Assembly: GCA_023473795.1 (NCBI GenBank) | Contig: JAMCYS010000056.1 | Coordinates: 1 to 35,910 of the forward strand | DNA length: 35,910 nt | Direction of reading: 5' to 3' | From: Chloroflexota bacterium | GTDB lineage: Bacteria; Chloroflexota; UBA6077; FW602-bin22; JAMCYS01 | Part shown: one piece after another, positions 16,930-26,551 of the stretch | Numbering within the stretch: the stretch's first letter is position 1 | How the letters are laid out: each line of letters starts with the position of its first letter | Notes under the pieces: model-generated | Told to the model about the DNA's origin: nothing | What the model saw: only the letters and a program-made list of their open reading frames with translations | The model's database searches: none | Translations under genes and position numbers: made by a program

Positions 16930-18306
16930 ATGGCGGAGCCGGTCGAGGTCCTGAAACCCGATACCAAGTTCATCGCGGACGTGATCAAACTGGGCGGGCA
17001 GTCGGCCAAGAAGTGCTTCCAGTGCGGCACCTGCACCGTCACCTGCAACGTCTCCTACGCCCAGACGCACGACGAATCGTTCGCCCGGCGCCTGATGCTC
17101 TGGACAGCCTGGGGGCTCAAGGACAAGGCCCTGACCGACCCGGCCATCTGGGCCTGCTACCAGTGCCAGGACTGTTCCGCCAACTGCCCCCGCGGCGCCA
17201 AGCCGGGCGACGTCATCGGCGCCCTGCGCGCGCTCGCCATCGAGCGCTACGCCAGGCCCAGATTCCTCGCCCGCTGGTTCCGCGACCCCGTGTACCTGCC
17301 ACTGATCCTGGCCATACCGGCGGTGATCATCCTGGGGTTGCTCCTCGCCTTCAACGTGCAGGTTCCCTCTGGGCCGGTGGTCTACAAGCACTTCATCTCC
17401 GAGATCTACGTCGAGATCGCCGGCGTCATCGTGGCCGGCCTGGCGATCCTCGCGACCGCCTATGGGATGTTGCGCTTCACCTTGGAGACGCGCCTGCCAC
17501 AACCAGGGGCCGTCGACGGCCCCGGCGCCCTTGCCGCCGACCTGCCGGCCGAGCGCGAACTGCCCGCCACGATGGTCTCGACCCTGTCCGACGTGGCCAC
17601 CCACGCCGATTTCCGAGCCTGCCAGACGGAGACGACCCGCACCTGGGGCCACCTCATCACGATGTACGGTTTCCCCCTGCTGCTGATCGCCACGGCCCTG
17701 TCATTCCTCTACGGCCTCGTCGGCATCGACCAACAGAGCCGCTCGCTGCTCGATCCGATGAAGATCGCCGGCAATCTCGGCGGCCTGCTGGCTTTCGTCG
17801 GCGTCTGCCTGTTGATCTACAAGCGTTTCCAGGCCAAGCCCGCTAAATGGGGGGTGGGCACCTACTACGACTGGCTCCTGCTCTGGCTCATCTTCGCCAA
17901 CGTCTTTCTGGGCTTCGCCACCCAGTTCACCCGCCTCGCCGGTGGCGTGAACCTGGCCTACTGGCTCTACGTGGCCCACTTGACGGTCGTCTTTGCCACT
18001 TTCGTCTACCTGCCCTACGGCAAGCTGGCGCACCTGTACTACCGCCTGGCCGCCCTCGCCGCCCTGCGCCAGGGCAGCAAGACGGGCCCGGCCAGCGTCT
18101 TCATCGTCGTCATCGCCGGCGTCGCCGCCGTCCTCGCCGCCGCGGCCGTCCTGGTCGCGGTGCTGGCCGCCGTCGCCTGGGTCGCCCAGGCGTTGCCGAT
18201 GGGGTTGCTTGCTTTGCCAGAATCTGGAATCTCGCTCAACCTGTACTTGCCGGTAGCGAGCGTCAGCATCCCTTTTGGTTGTTGGTCGCCGTTGGCTTCG
18301 GTGTAG
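16930..18306 (+). CDS. qmoC: Quinone-interacting membrane-bound oxidoreductase, subunit C, running into a TauE N-terminus
   Basis: Residues 1-~105 are an HdrC-like ferredoxin domain (C29-x2-C32-x2-C35-x3-C39, then a second set in CYQCQDCSANCPRG). Residues ~115-385 are the HdrE-like membrane part with about six helices, including WGHLITMYGFPLLLIATALSF, that oxidises menaquinol at heme b. QmoC would be expected to end near LYYRLAALAALRQG. Here the frame continues about 70 residues: an Ala/Val-rich helix, then ISLNLYLPVASVSIPF, which is how TauE/SafE exporters begin. A short unrelated tail (GCWSPLASV) then reaches the TAG at 18304-18306. The tail change falls at 18270-18276, where a -1 shift enters the TauE frame. 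The QmoC assignment is secure. Whether the product is fused to TauE is open. Confidence 0.9.
   Translation: MAEPVEVLKPDTKFIADVIKLGGQSAKKCFQCGTCTVTCNVSYAQTHDESFARRLMLWTAWGLKDKALTDPAIWACYQCQDCSANCPRGAKPGDVIGALRALAIERYARPRFLARWFRDPVYLPLILAIPAVIILGLLLAFNVQVPSGPVVYKHFISEIYVEIAGVIVAGLAILATAYGMLRFTLETRLPQPGAVDGPGALAADLPAERELPATMVSTLSDVATHADFRACQTETTRTWGHLITMYGFPLLLIATALSFLYGLVGIDQQSRSLLDPMKIAGNLGGLLAFVGVCLLIYKRFQAKPAKWGVGTYYDWLLLWLIFANVFLGFATQFTRLAGGVNLAYWLYVAHLTVVFATFVYLPYGKLAHLYYRLAALAALRQGSKTGPASVFIVVIAGVAAVLAAAAVLVAVLAAVAWVAQALPMGLLALPESGISLNLYLPVASVSIPFGCWSPLASV
18270..18276 (+). promoter_or_regulatory. Candidate -1 frameshift heptamer joining qmoC and tauE frames
   Basis: In the qmoC frame the bases read C_CCT_TTT, the X_XXY_YYZ pattern of simultaneous-slippage sites. 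Slipping back one base gives CCC-TTT-TGG and continues seamlessly into the TauE frame. The only hairpin seen is GCCTG-CTCT-CAGGC at 18307-18320, about 30 nt downstream, which is farther than usual stimulators. A one-base assembly or genuine indel in this C3T4 run would give the same picture. Confidence 0.45.
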
Positions 18307-19223
18307 GCCTGCTCTCAGGCATGACCGGGGTCGGCGGCGGCTTCATAATGACGCCGCTACTAATGATGATCGGCGTGCCTTCGGCCGCCGCGGTGGGCAC
18401 CGATAACACCCAAATCGCGGGCACTGCTTCCTCGGGCGCCCTGGCTCACTGGCGGTTGGGCAACGTAGACGTCAAGCTGGGGCTCACTATCCTCGCGGGC
18501 TCTTTCATCGGCGGCACCATCGGCGTACAGATCGTCAGCGTGCTGCGCTCTCTGGGCAACTTCGATTTCTGGGTGCGCATAACCTACGTCGTGGTCCTGG
18601 GGACGGTGGGCTCCCTGATGCTGCGCGAAAGCGTGCAGACCTGGATCACCAGCTTCCGCTCCCGCACTATCGCCTCTCTGGTCGCCGAGGGCTATGAGGA
18701 GCTGCGGGGTAAGGTGCACGAGGTAAGCGCGCCGCCGGTGGCTCTGCCCGTCGGCCGGCTCACCGCTCACTGGCCCCTGCAGATGGAATTCAAGCGCGCC
18801 AAGATCCGCGCCTCGGCGCTGTTCCCCTTCGGCCTCGGTCTGGCGGTCGGCATTCTAGCCGCGATCATGGGGGTGGGCGGCGGCTTCATCATGGTACCGA
18901 CGATGATCTACATCCTCGGCGTGCCCACCCACGTGGCCGTGGGCACGGACCTCTTCCAGATGGTATTCACCGCCGCCAACCTGGGCTTCCAGCAGGCCGT
19001 GTTCAACCGCAACGTGGACGTGGTCCTGGCGGTCCTCCTCTTGGTGGGGGCGGCCGTCGGGGCCCAGGTCGGCGCCAGGCTGGGACAACGCCTGGCCGGC
19101 CACCAGCTGCGCACCTTCTTGGGCACGATCGTCCTCATCGTGATGGTGAAAATGCTGTTGGACATCGTACTGCCCCCCGGCAGCCTGATCGGCATCGCCA
19201 CGGGAGGCGGAGGAGGCCACTGA
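18270..19223 (+). CDS. Sulfite exporter TauE/SafE family permease (frame joined to qmoC)
   Basis: About 317 residues in this frame, with the two-repeat TauE/SafE fold: GVGGGFIMTPLLMMIGVP in the first half and GVGGGFIMVPTMIYILGVP in the second, plus GTDNTQIAGTASSGALAHWRLGNVDVKLG. The family exports sulfite, sulfoacetate or similar anions through the inner membrane. The natural N-terminus (NLYLPVASVSIPF) is in the qmoC frame upstream of 18270. In the present frame no ATG precedes the first helix and no ribosome site supports the tandem TTG codons after 18276. The frame itself is open from 17847, but upstream codons are Arg-rich shadow of qmoC. Stop overlaps the next start (TGATG). Next to the Apr/Qmo genes, sulfite export is likely. 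Confidence 0.85.
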   Translation, partial: PFWLLVAVGFGVGLLSGMTGVGGGFIMTPLLMMIGVPSAAAVGTDNTQIAGTASSGALAHWRLGNVDVKLGLTILAGSFIGGTIGVQIVSVLRSLGNFDFWVRITYVVVLGTVGSLMLRESVQTWITSFRSRTIASLVAEGYEELRGKVHEVSAPPVALPVGRLTAHWPLQMEFKRAKIRASALFPFGLGLAVGILAAIMGVGGGFIMVPTMIYILGVPTHVAVGTDLFQMVFTAANLGFQQAVFNRNVDVVLAVLLLVGAAVGAQVGARLGQRLAGHQLRTFLGTIVLIVMVKMLLDIVLPPGSLIGIATGGGGGH

Positions 19224-20068
19224 TGGGCAAGCTGCACCGCGCCTGCCTAGTGCTACTGCTCGCCCTGCTGCTGGCGCCGACGCTGCCCTGCTTTGGCCAG
19301 GCCCCCGGCGTCACCGTCTCGCCCCAGACCGTGCTGGTGGACGTGAACTTTGTCGGCGCCGACGTCGCCATTTCGGGCGTCGCCCCCGCCGGGGCCCAGG
19401 CCATCGTCAAGGTCACGGCCGCGCCCGTCACCGTCAAGCTGGCCAAGAAAGGCCCCGTCCTGGGCCTCTTCTGGATGACCACCGAGCAAGCCCTGGTCGA
19501 AGGGATGCCAGCCTACTTCGCCGTGTTCAGTTCCCAATCCGTGGATGGCCTTCTCAGCCCCGACGAGCAGGTGCGCCTGGCCCTGGACTCGAATTGCGTC
19601 GGCCTGATGAGCAATGCCCACGCCCAGGCCCCCTCGGGCAGCGCGGCGCTCACGCCCGCGGAGGCCCGGGTCTACGTCGAGAGCCTGCGCGACATGTACA
19701 TCAAGACCGCGAAGTACGTCCCCTGCCAGAGCTGCCACCGCAGTCAGGCCCAGGGCGGCGCACCTGGCGGCATGACAGGCACCGCTTCGGGAGGTTCGCT
19801 GGCCCTGGACGAGGGCCGCTGGCAGTTGCGGCTGCGCCTGCCGACGGATGCGCCGCTCGGGCAGTACCAGGTTACCGCCTATTACGTTCAGGCCGGCACG
19901 GTCGTCGACACGCGGGAAGCCAATTTCGACGTCCAGAAGACCGGTTTGGTGGCAATGCTGGGGTCTCTGGCGACCGATAGCGCCCCGGTCTACGCGGTTC
20001 TCTCGCTGGGCGTGGTGATGCTTGTGGGCCTGGGGATAGGCGCGGTTTTCCCCAAGGCGCGACATTGA
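19223..20068 (+). CDS. TIGR02186/Alph_Pro_TM-type membrane protein with CxxCH motif
   Basis: A 281-residue protein with a cleavable-looking signal (CLVLLLALLLAPTLPCFGQA), an extracytoplasmic beta-rich region (GVTVSPQTVLVDVNFVGADVAISGVAP) and a C-terminal anchor helix (AVLSLGVVMLVGLGIGAVF) ending in basic residues. This layout matches the TIGR02186 family that accompanies TauE/SafE genes. C168-Q-S-C171-H172 is a c-type heme attachment motif in the exported part, which I do not know as a family feature; it follows YIKTAKYVP and precedes a Gly-rich loop, so it may be an inserted heme site. The start overlaps the tauE stop, so the two are translationally coupled and probably form one export unit. 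Confidence 0.8.
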   Translation: MGKLHRACLVLLLALLLAPTLPCFGQAPGVTVSPQTVLVDVNFVGADVAISGVAPAGAQAIVKVTAAPVTVKLAKKGPVLGLFWMTTEQALVEGMPAYFAVFSSQSVDGLLSPDEQVRLALDSNCVGLMSNAHAQAPSGSAALTPAEARVYVESLRDMYIKTAKYVPCQSCHRSQAQGGAPGGMTGTASGGSLALDEGRWQLRLRLPTDAPLGQYQVTAYYVQAGTVVDTREANFDVQKTGLVAMLGSLATDSAPVYAVLSLGVVMLVGLGIGAVFPKARH

Positions 20069-20117
20069 GTCTTGCCGGCGACCGAACCGGTCGGCGCGAC
20101 CGCTAGGAGGACTGGTG

Positions 20118-20933
20118 GTGTTCAAAGATATCCTGGTCACGCTCTGCTGCAAGGGGCCGCGCGAGCCCGTTATGGAGCAAGCCATCGTCCTGGCTAAGCG
20201 GGACGGCGCCCAGCTCCTGGGACTCTGCGTGGTCGACGAAGATCAGCTGGCACCGCCGCCCGGCGCGGAGGGCATCGACCCTCAGGAGTGGCGCGAGTGC
20301 CTAGCGGCGGAGCTGTCTGCCGCCGGCCAGGGGCTGCTGGACGAGTTCATCGGCTACTGCACCAGGGAGGGCGTGCCAGTACAGACGAAACTGCTCGTCG
20401 GGCCCATCGCCGCCTGCATCTGCCGCCAGGCCAACTACGCCGACCTGGTGCTCCTGGGCCGCTACAACGACTTCATTCGCCGCCGCATGTTCGTCGGCTG
20501 TTCGCCTTTGGAGGGTACCGTACGCCAGGCCACCTGCCCGGTTATGGTTGCCGGCACGAGCGCCCGCCATCCCCGCCGGCTGCTCGTGGCCTACGACGGC
20601 AGCCCCAGCGCGCGCTCCGCCCTCAATTTGGCCACGCGCATCGCGCGGGAGTGGGATTGCTCGCTCTCTCTCGTCGCCGTCCAGGAAAAACAGGTAGGGC
20701 AGGCAGTGCTGGACGAGGCCAAAGCCCTGGCCGAGGCCGAGGGCGTCCCTGCCCGCTGTCTACTTGCCAAGGGCAACCCTCGCGCCGAGATCCTGCGCGT
20801 CGGTCGCGAGCAGCAAGCCGATGTCGTTCTCCTGGGCGCCTACTGCCATGGGCAGGCCCAGGAACTAATCTTCGGCGGCACCGTAGGCCAGGTCATTCAG
20901 GCTGCCGATTGTCCGGTCATCGTTTGTCGCTGA
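20118..20933 (+). CDS. Tandem-domain universal stress protein (UspA family)
   Basis: A cytoplasmic protein of about 271 residues with two Usp folds. The first starts VFKDILVTLCCKG and contains ADLVLLGRYNDF; the second starts RRLLVAYDGSPSARSALNLA and ends GGTVGQVIQAADCPVIVC. The second repeat has the cleaner ATP-loop pattern (GAYCHGQAQELIFGGTVGQV), while the first is more divergent. Two adjacent GTG codons can start it (20115 and 20118); 20118 is favoured because AGGAGG at 20105-20110 is then 7 nt away. It lies between the TauE-associated membrane protein and the first PEP-synthase-like gene. Its role is probably regulatory, sensing adenine nucleotides or stress. Confidence 0.9.
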   Translation: MFKDILVTLCCKGPREPVMEQAIVLAKRDGAQLLGLCVVDEDQLAPPPGAEGIDPQEWRECLAAELSAAGQGLLDEFIGYCTREGVPVQTKLLVGPIAACICRQANYADLVLLGRYNDFIRRRMFVGCSPLEGTVRQATCPVMVAGTSARHPRRLLVAYDGSPSARSALNLATRIAREWDCSLSLVAVQEKQVGQAVLDEAKALAEAEGVPARCLLAKGNPRAEILRVGREQQADVVLLGAYCHGQAQELIFGGTVGQVIQAADCPVIVCR

Positions 20934-21008
20934 GATTCTATAGCCCCGCTCCTCCCCCGGGGGACAGTCCCCACCGGGGAAGGGGCCGGCGGATCGGTGG
21001 GCTAAAGC

Positions 21009-23708
21009 GTGAGGTTCTTTTCCTTTCTGGGCAAAGGCGGCACGAACGGTTTGGCGAACAACCGCCGTGAGGGAGAAGTTGCGCTCTTGCGCGCCCGCGT
21101 CAGCTCCTTCCTCGATCTCCTGGCCGAGAACCGCACTGCCCACCGCCTGATCGCCGACTTGGAGGACAAGGCCGGCGGCGATTACGTCTTCGACCAGGCC
21201 TACTTGCGCCAGAGCGTGCAGGGCCTGCAGGACGCCGTCAATGCCATGCTCCAGCACCTCGACTCTCTGGCGCCCGGCAAGTATAGCCAGACGGCCGAAG
21301 TGGCCCACGCCCTCTTCTCGGATATTCACGGAGAGCTGGAACGCGCCTCGCCGCCCCGGCAGGATCTGACTTCGCCCATCAACTCCATCCGGGCCAGGCA
21401 CGAGGCTGCCGCTGGTCGCCGCCGCTTGCTCAGCGCCCTCCAGGCCGAGTCCCAACGCGGCTCGCTCCAGAACGCCGGCGATTTCGTCCTGCCATTTAGC
21501 CTCATCCGCGCCGAGCACAAGGACGCCGTGGGTGGCAAGAACTTGCGCTTGGCCCAGATGCTCAACGAGGTGGGGGTGCCCGTCCCTTGCGGTTTCGCCA
21601 TCACGGCCCGGGCCTATCTCTACTTCCTTTCTCACCACGCGCTCGGACCCCAAATCGTGGCCCGGCTCGGCCGCATCGACCCGCTCAGTCCCGGCGACGT
21701 GGCCGCCGTGAGCCGCGACCTGCAGGCGCTGATTCGCGCCCACGAGGTGCCCCGCGAGCTGAGCGACGCCATCGCCTCTAGTTACCGGCGCCTCTGCCGC
21801 GAACAGGCCTGGCACGGCGGCATCGTCCCCGCGTCCTCAGATCGCGAATGGCGCGGGGGCATCGTCCTCCGCTCCAGCGCCCTGCGCGAGGACAGCGCCG
21901 CCTCCTTCGCCGGGCAGTACGCCACGACCCTGAACGTGGCCGAGGAACACCTCGTCGACGAATACCGCGAGGTCATCGCCTCCAAATTCTCGACCCGCGC
22001 TATCTTCTACTTCCTCACCAAGGGCTTCCGGGAAGAGGACCTGGCCATGTCGGTGGCCTGCCAGATCCTAGTGCCGGCGGTCGCCAGCGGCGTCGTCTAC
22101 AGCGTCGACCCCTTGTCCCCGGAGTCCGGTTGCCTGGTCATCAACGCCGCCTGGGGGCTGGGCCAGCTCGTCGTCGAGGGCGGCGTCACTCCCGACGTCT
22201 ACTATCTGGACCGGCGCGACCTCCGCTTGGTCCGTTCCGAGGTAGCCTGCAAAGCGCGCCAGCTGGCGCCTGCGCCGGAAGGCGGCGTGCGCGAAGTAGA
22301 CGTGCCGGCCGAGAAGCAGTGCCTGCCCTCTCTCACCCCCGAACAGCTGCGCACCGTGGGCGACTACGCCCTGCGCTTGGAGAAGCACTTTGGCCGGCCG
22401 CAGGACATCGAGTGGGCGGTCGACCCCGATGGCAACCTGCAGGTCCTGCAGAGCCGCTCCCTGCGCGTCTTGCGGCGCACCGCTCCCATCTACAGGGAGC
22501 TGCCCCAGGTGGGCGGCCACGCCGTGCTCTTGAAGGAGGGCCGAGTCGCCTCTGCCGGCGCCGGCAGCGGGCCGGTCGTCGTCGTGCGTACGGACGAGGA
22601 CCTGCTTTCCTTCCCCGAGGGCGGCGTGCTGGTCGCCGCCCATCCGTCGCCCCAACTGGTCGTGGCGCTGCGGCGCGCCGCCGCCATCGTCTGCGATACC
22701 GGCGGCGTCGCCTCGCACCTGGCCACGCTGGCCCGCGAGTTCAAGGTCCCCGCCCTCATGGCCACGGTCCGGGCGACCGCCGTGTTGTCGCCGGGGCAGG
22801 TCGTCACGGTCGACACCGACCGCTGCTGCGTCTTCGCCGGCAAAGTAACCGACTTGCTGGCGGCCGAGCCAACTCTGGGCGACGACGGCGACCTGGACGA
22901 CAGCGAGATTCTGCAGCTCTTCCGCCGCCTGCTGCCGCGCATCGTGCCTTTGCGGTTGGTGGACCCGCAGCGCGCCAACTTCAGCGTGGCCAACTGTGAG
23001 TCGGTGCACGACCTCACCCGCTTCGTGCACCAGATGGCGATGAACGAGATGGTGTGCCTTGCCGAACGTCTTTCTGACGAGGGCTGGCAAGCCACCCGCC
23101 TGGAAGCGGATATACCCCTCGCCATCCAGGTGCTCGACGTCAGCGCCGAGACGCCGCGTGGGAGCAAGAGCCTGCGCCCCGAGCAGATCACCTCGCTGCC
23201 TCTACGTGAGTTCCTCCGGGGGCTGGCCGAGCGCCCCTGGCCGGGCCCTCGCAGCGTCAGCTTGGGCGGCTTCATGTCGGTCATGGCCATCCACGCCTCG
23301 GAGCCTCACCGCCTGGCGGAGCCTTGCCTGGTCATCGCCTCCGAGCGCTATATGAACTTCAGCGTCCGCACCGGCTACCACTACTCCACCGTGGAGGCGC
23401 TTTGCCCGGAGATGGGCGGCGTGGGCTTCGTGCGCTTCCATTTCCGCGGCGGGGGCGCCGCTGCCGAGTGTCGCGAGCGGCGCGAGCGCCTCCTGCACGA
23501 GCTCTTGGTCTGGTCTGGCTTCGCGGTCGACTGCGGCCCGGAGATGATCAGCGCCATCGCCGAGCATCTGACCGAGGCAGCCGTGCTCCGCCGAGTGCGC
23601 CTGCTGGCCTATCTCACGGTGTACACAAAACAACTGGACGTGTTGCTGACTGACGACGCCGTGACCTCCTGGTACATCGAGGAGTTCAAGAAGGGAGCGG
23701 AGGTCTAG
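21009..23708 (+). CDS. PEP-synthase-like protein lacking the PEP barrel, copy 1
   Basis: An 899-residue cytoplasmic protein. About 1-125 is a helical extension (FLDLLAENRTAHRLIADLED). About 158-485 is the PPDK_N ATP-grasp domain (GGKNLRLAQMLNEVGVPVP, LRSSALREDSAASFAGQYAT, DIEWAVDPDGNLQVLQSRS). About 500-615 is the phosphohistidine swivel domain with His570 in GGVASHLATLAREFKVPAL. The C-terminal ~275 residues are not the PEP/pyruvate TIM barrel of PpsA; they carry ERYMNFSVRTGYHYS and FRFHFRGGGA, shared with the protein at 31496-34102. Known chemistry of the first two domains is ATP-driven phosphorylation of a histidine; the acceptor is unknown. GTG start at 21009. It is followed at once by a histidine kinase gene. 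Confidence 0.88.
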   Translation: MRFFSFLGKGGTNGLANNRREGEVALLRARVSSFLDLLAENRTAHRLIADLEDKAGGDYVFDQAYLRQSVQGLQDAVNAMLQHLDSLAPGKYSQTAEVAHALFSDIHGELERASPPRQDLTSPINSIRARHEAAAGRRRLLSALQAESQRGSLQNAGDFVLPFSLIRAEHKDAVGGKNLRLAQMLNEVGVPVPCGFAITARAYLYFLSHHALGPQIVARLGRIDPLSPGDVAAVSRDLQALIRAHEVPRELSDAIASSYRRLCREQAWHGGIVPASSDREWRGGIVLRSSALREDSAASFAGQYATTLNVAEEHLVDEYREVIASKFSTRAIFYFLTKGFREEDLAMSVACQILVPAVASGVVYSVDPLSPESGCLVINAAWGLGQLVVEGGVTPDVYYLDRRDLRLVRSEVACKARQLAPAPEGGVREVDVPAEKQCLPSLTPEQLRTVGDYALRLEKHFGRPQDIEWAVDPDGNLQVLQSRSLRVLRRTAPIYRELPQVGGHAVLLKEGRVASAGAGSGPVVVVRTDEDLLSFPEGGVLVAAHPSPQLVVALRRAAAIVCDTGGVASHLATLAREFKVPALMATVRATAVLSPGQVVTVDTDRCCVFAGKVTDLLAAEPTLGDDGDLDDSEILQLFRRLLPRIVPLRLVDPQRANFSVANCESVHDLTRFVHQMAMNEMVCLAERLSDEGWQATRLEADIPLAIQVLDVSAETPRGSKSLRPEQITSLPLREFLRGLAERPWPGPRSVSLGGFMSVMAIHASEPHRLAEPCLVIASERYMNFSVRTGYHYSTVEALCPEMGGVGFVRFHFRGGGAAAECRERRERLLHELLVWSGFAVDCGPEMISAIAEHLTEAAVLRRVRLLAYLTVYTKQLDVLLTDDAVTSWYIEEFKKGAEV

Positions 23709-25963
<2,255 letters not shown>

Positions 25964-25967
<4 letters not shown>

Positions 25968-26548
25968 GCGCACACGACATCCTAGTGGTCGACGACGAAG
26001 TCAGTTTGCTGATTCTCTTGGAGCGCATCCTGGTAGAAAGGACCCCCTATTCGGTCAAGACGACGGCTTCTCCCTTAGAGGCCCTGCAGGAACTGGAGGT
26101 CAACGACTATCGTCTGGTGATCACCGACCTCAAGATGCCCGACATCGACGGCCTCGACCTCTTACAGCGGGTGAAGCAGCTCGACAAGGGCACGGAAGTC
26201 GTGATCATCACCGCCTTCGGCTCCGTGGAGACAGCCGTCGAGGCCATCAAGAACGGCGCCTACGACTACATTACCAAGCCGTTCCGCAAGGAGCAAATCC
26301 TCCTGGTGGTTGAGCGGGCGATCCAGTGGTACCGCCTCAAGGGCGAGCTGGCCGCGCTCGACAGCCGGCTATTCGCCCTGCCCTACGCCGAGGCTCTCGC
26401 GGCCTTCAAGAACGAATACGCCCGGCGCGCGCTGGCCCGGCACGAGGGGGAGCCCCAGGCGGCGGCACACGACTGCTGCCTTCCTGTGCAAACGCTGCTC
26501 TCCTACGCCGAAGGCGCCGGCCGTGGCCTAGCCATCGAGAAAGGGTGA
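25964..26548 (+). CDS. Response regulator: receiver plus degenerate Fis-like C-terminus
   Basis: A 194-residue protein. The receiver is complete: Asp10/Asp11, phospho-acceptor Asp55 (LVITDLKMPDIDG), Thr83 and Lys105 (YITKPF). After a short linker, LPYAEALAAFKNEYARRALARHEGE...AAAH resembles the Fis-type helix-turn-helix at the end of NtrC-type regulators, with no AAA+ sigma54 domain between. The recognition-helix part (CCLPVQTLLSYAEG) departs from the usual pattern, so DNA binding is not certain. The ATGA overlap with the kinase gene makes the pair a two-component system. The next gene (TauE/SafE) begins 3 bp downstream and is a probable co-transcribed partner. Confidence 0.9.
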
Positions 26549-26551
26549 GCC

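Noticed and set aside
17847-18269. Upstream part of the TauE frame as coding
   Set aside because: The translation is Arg/Pro/His-rich and lies out of frame under a well-defined qmoC membrane domain; only the part after the slip site is TauE.
18307-18320. GCCTG-CTCT-CAGGC hairpin as a frameshift stimulator
   Set aside because: It starts about 30 nt after the heptamer, beyond the usual 5-9 nt spacer, and the stem is only 5 bp.
21009-23708. Calling this gene ppsA
   Set aside because: ATP-grasp and phosphohistidine domains are present but the catalytic PEP/pyruvate barrel is absent, so pyruvate-water dikinase activity is not supported.
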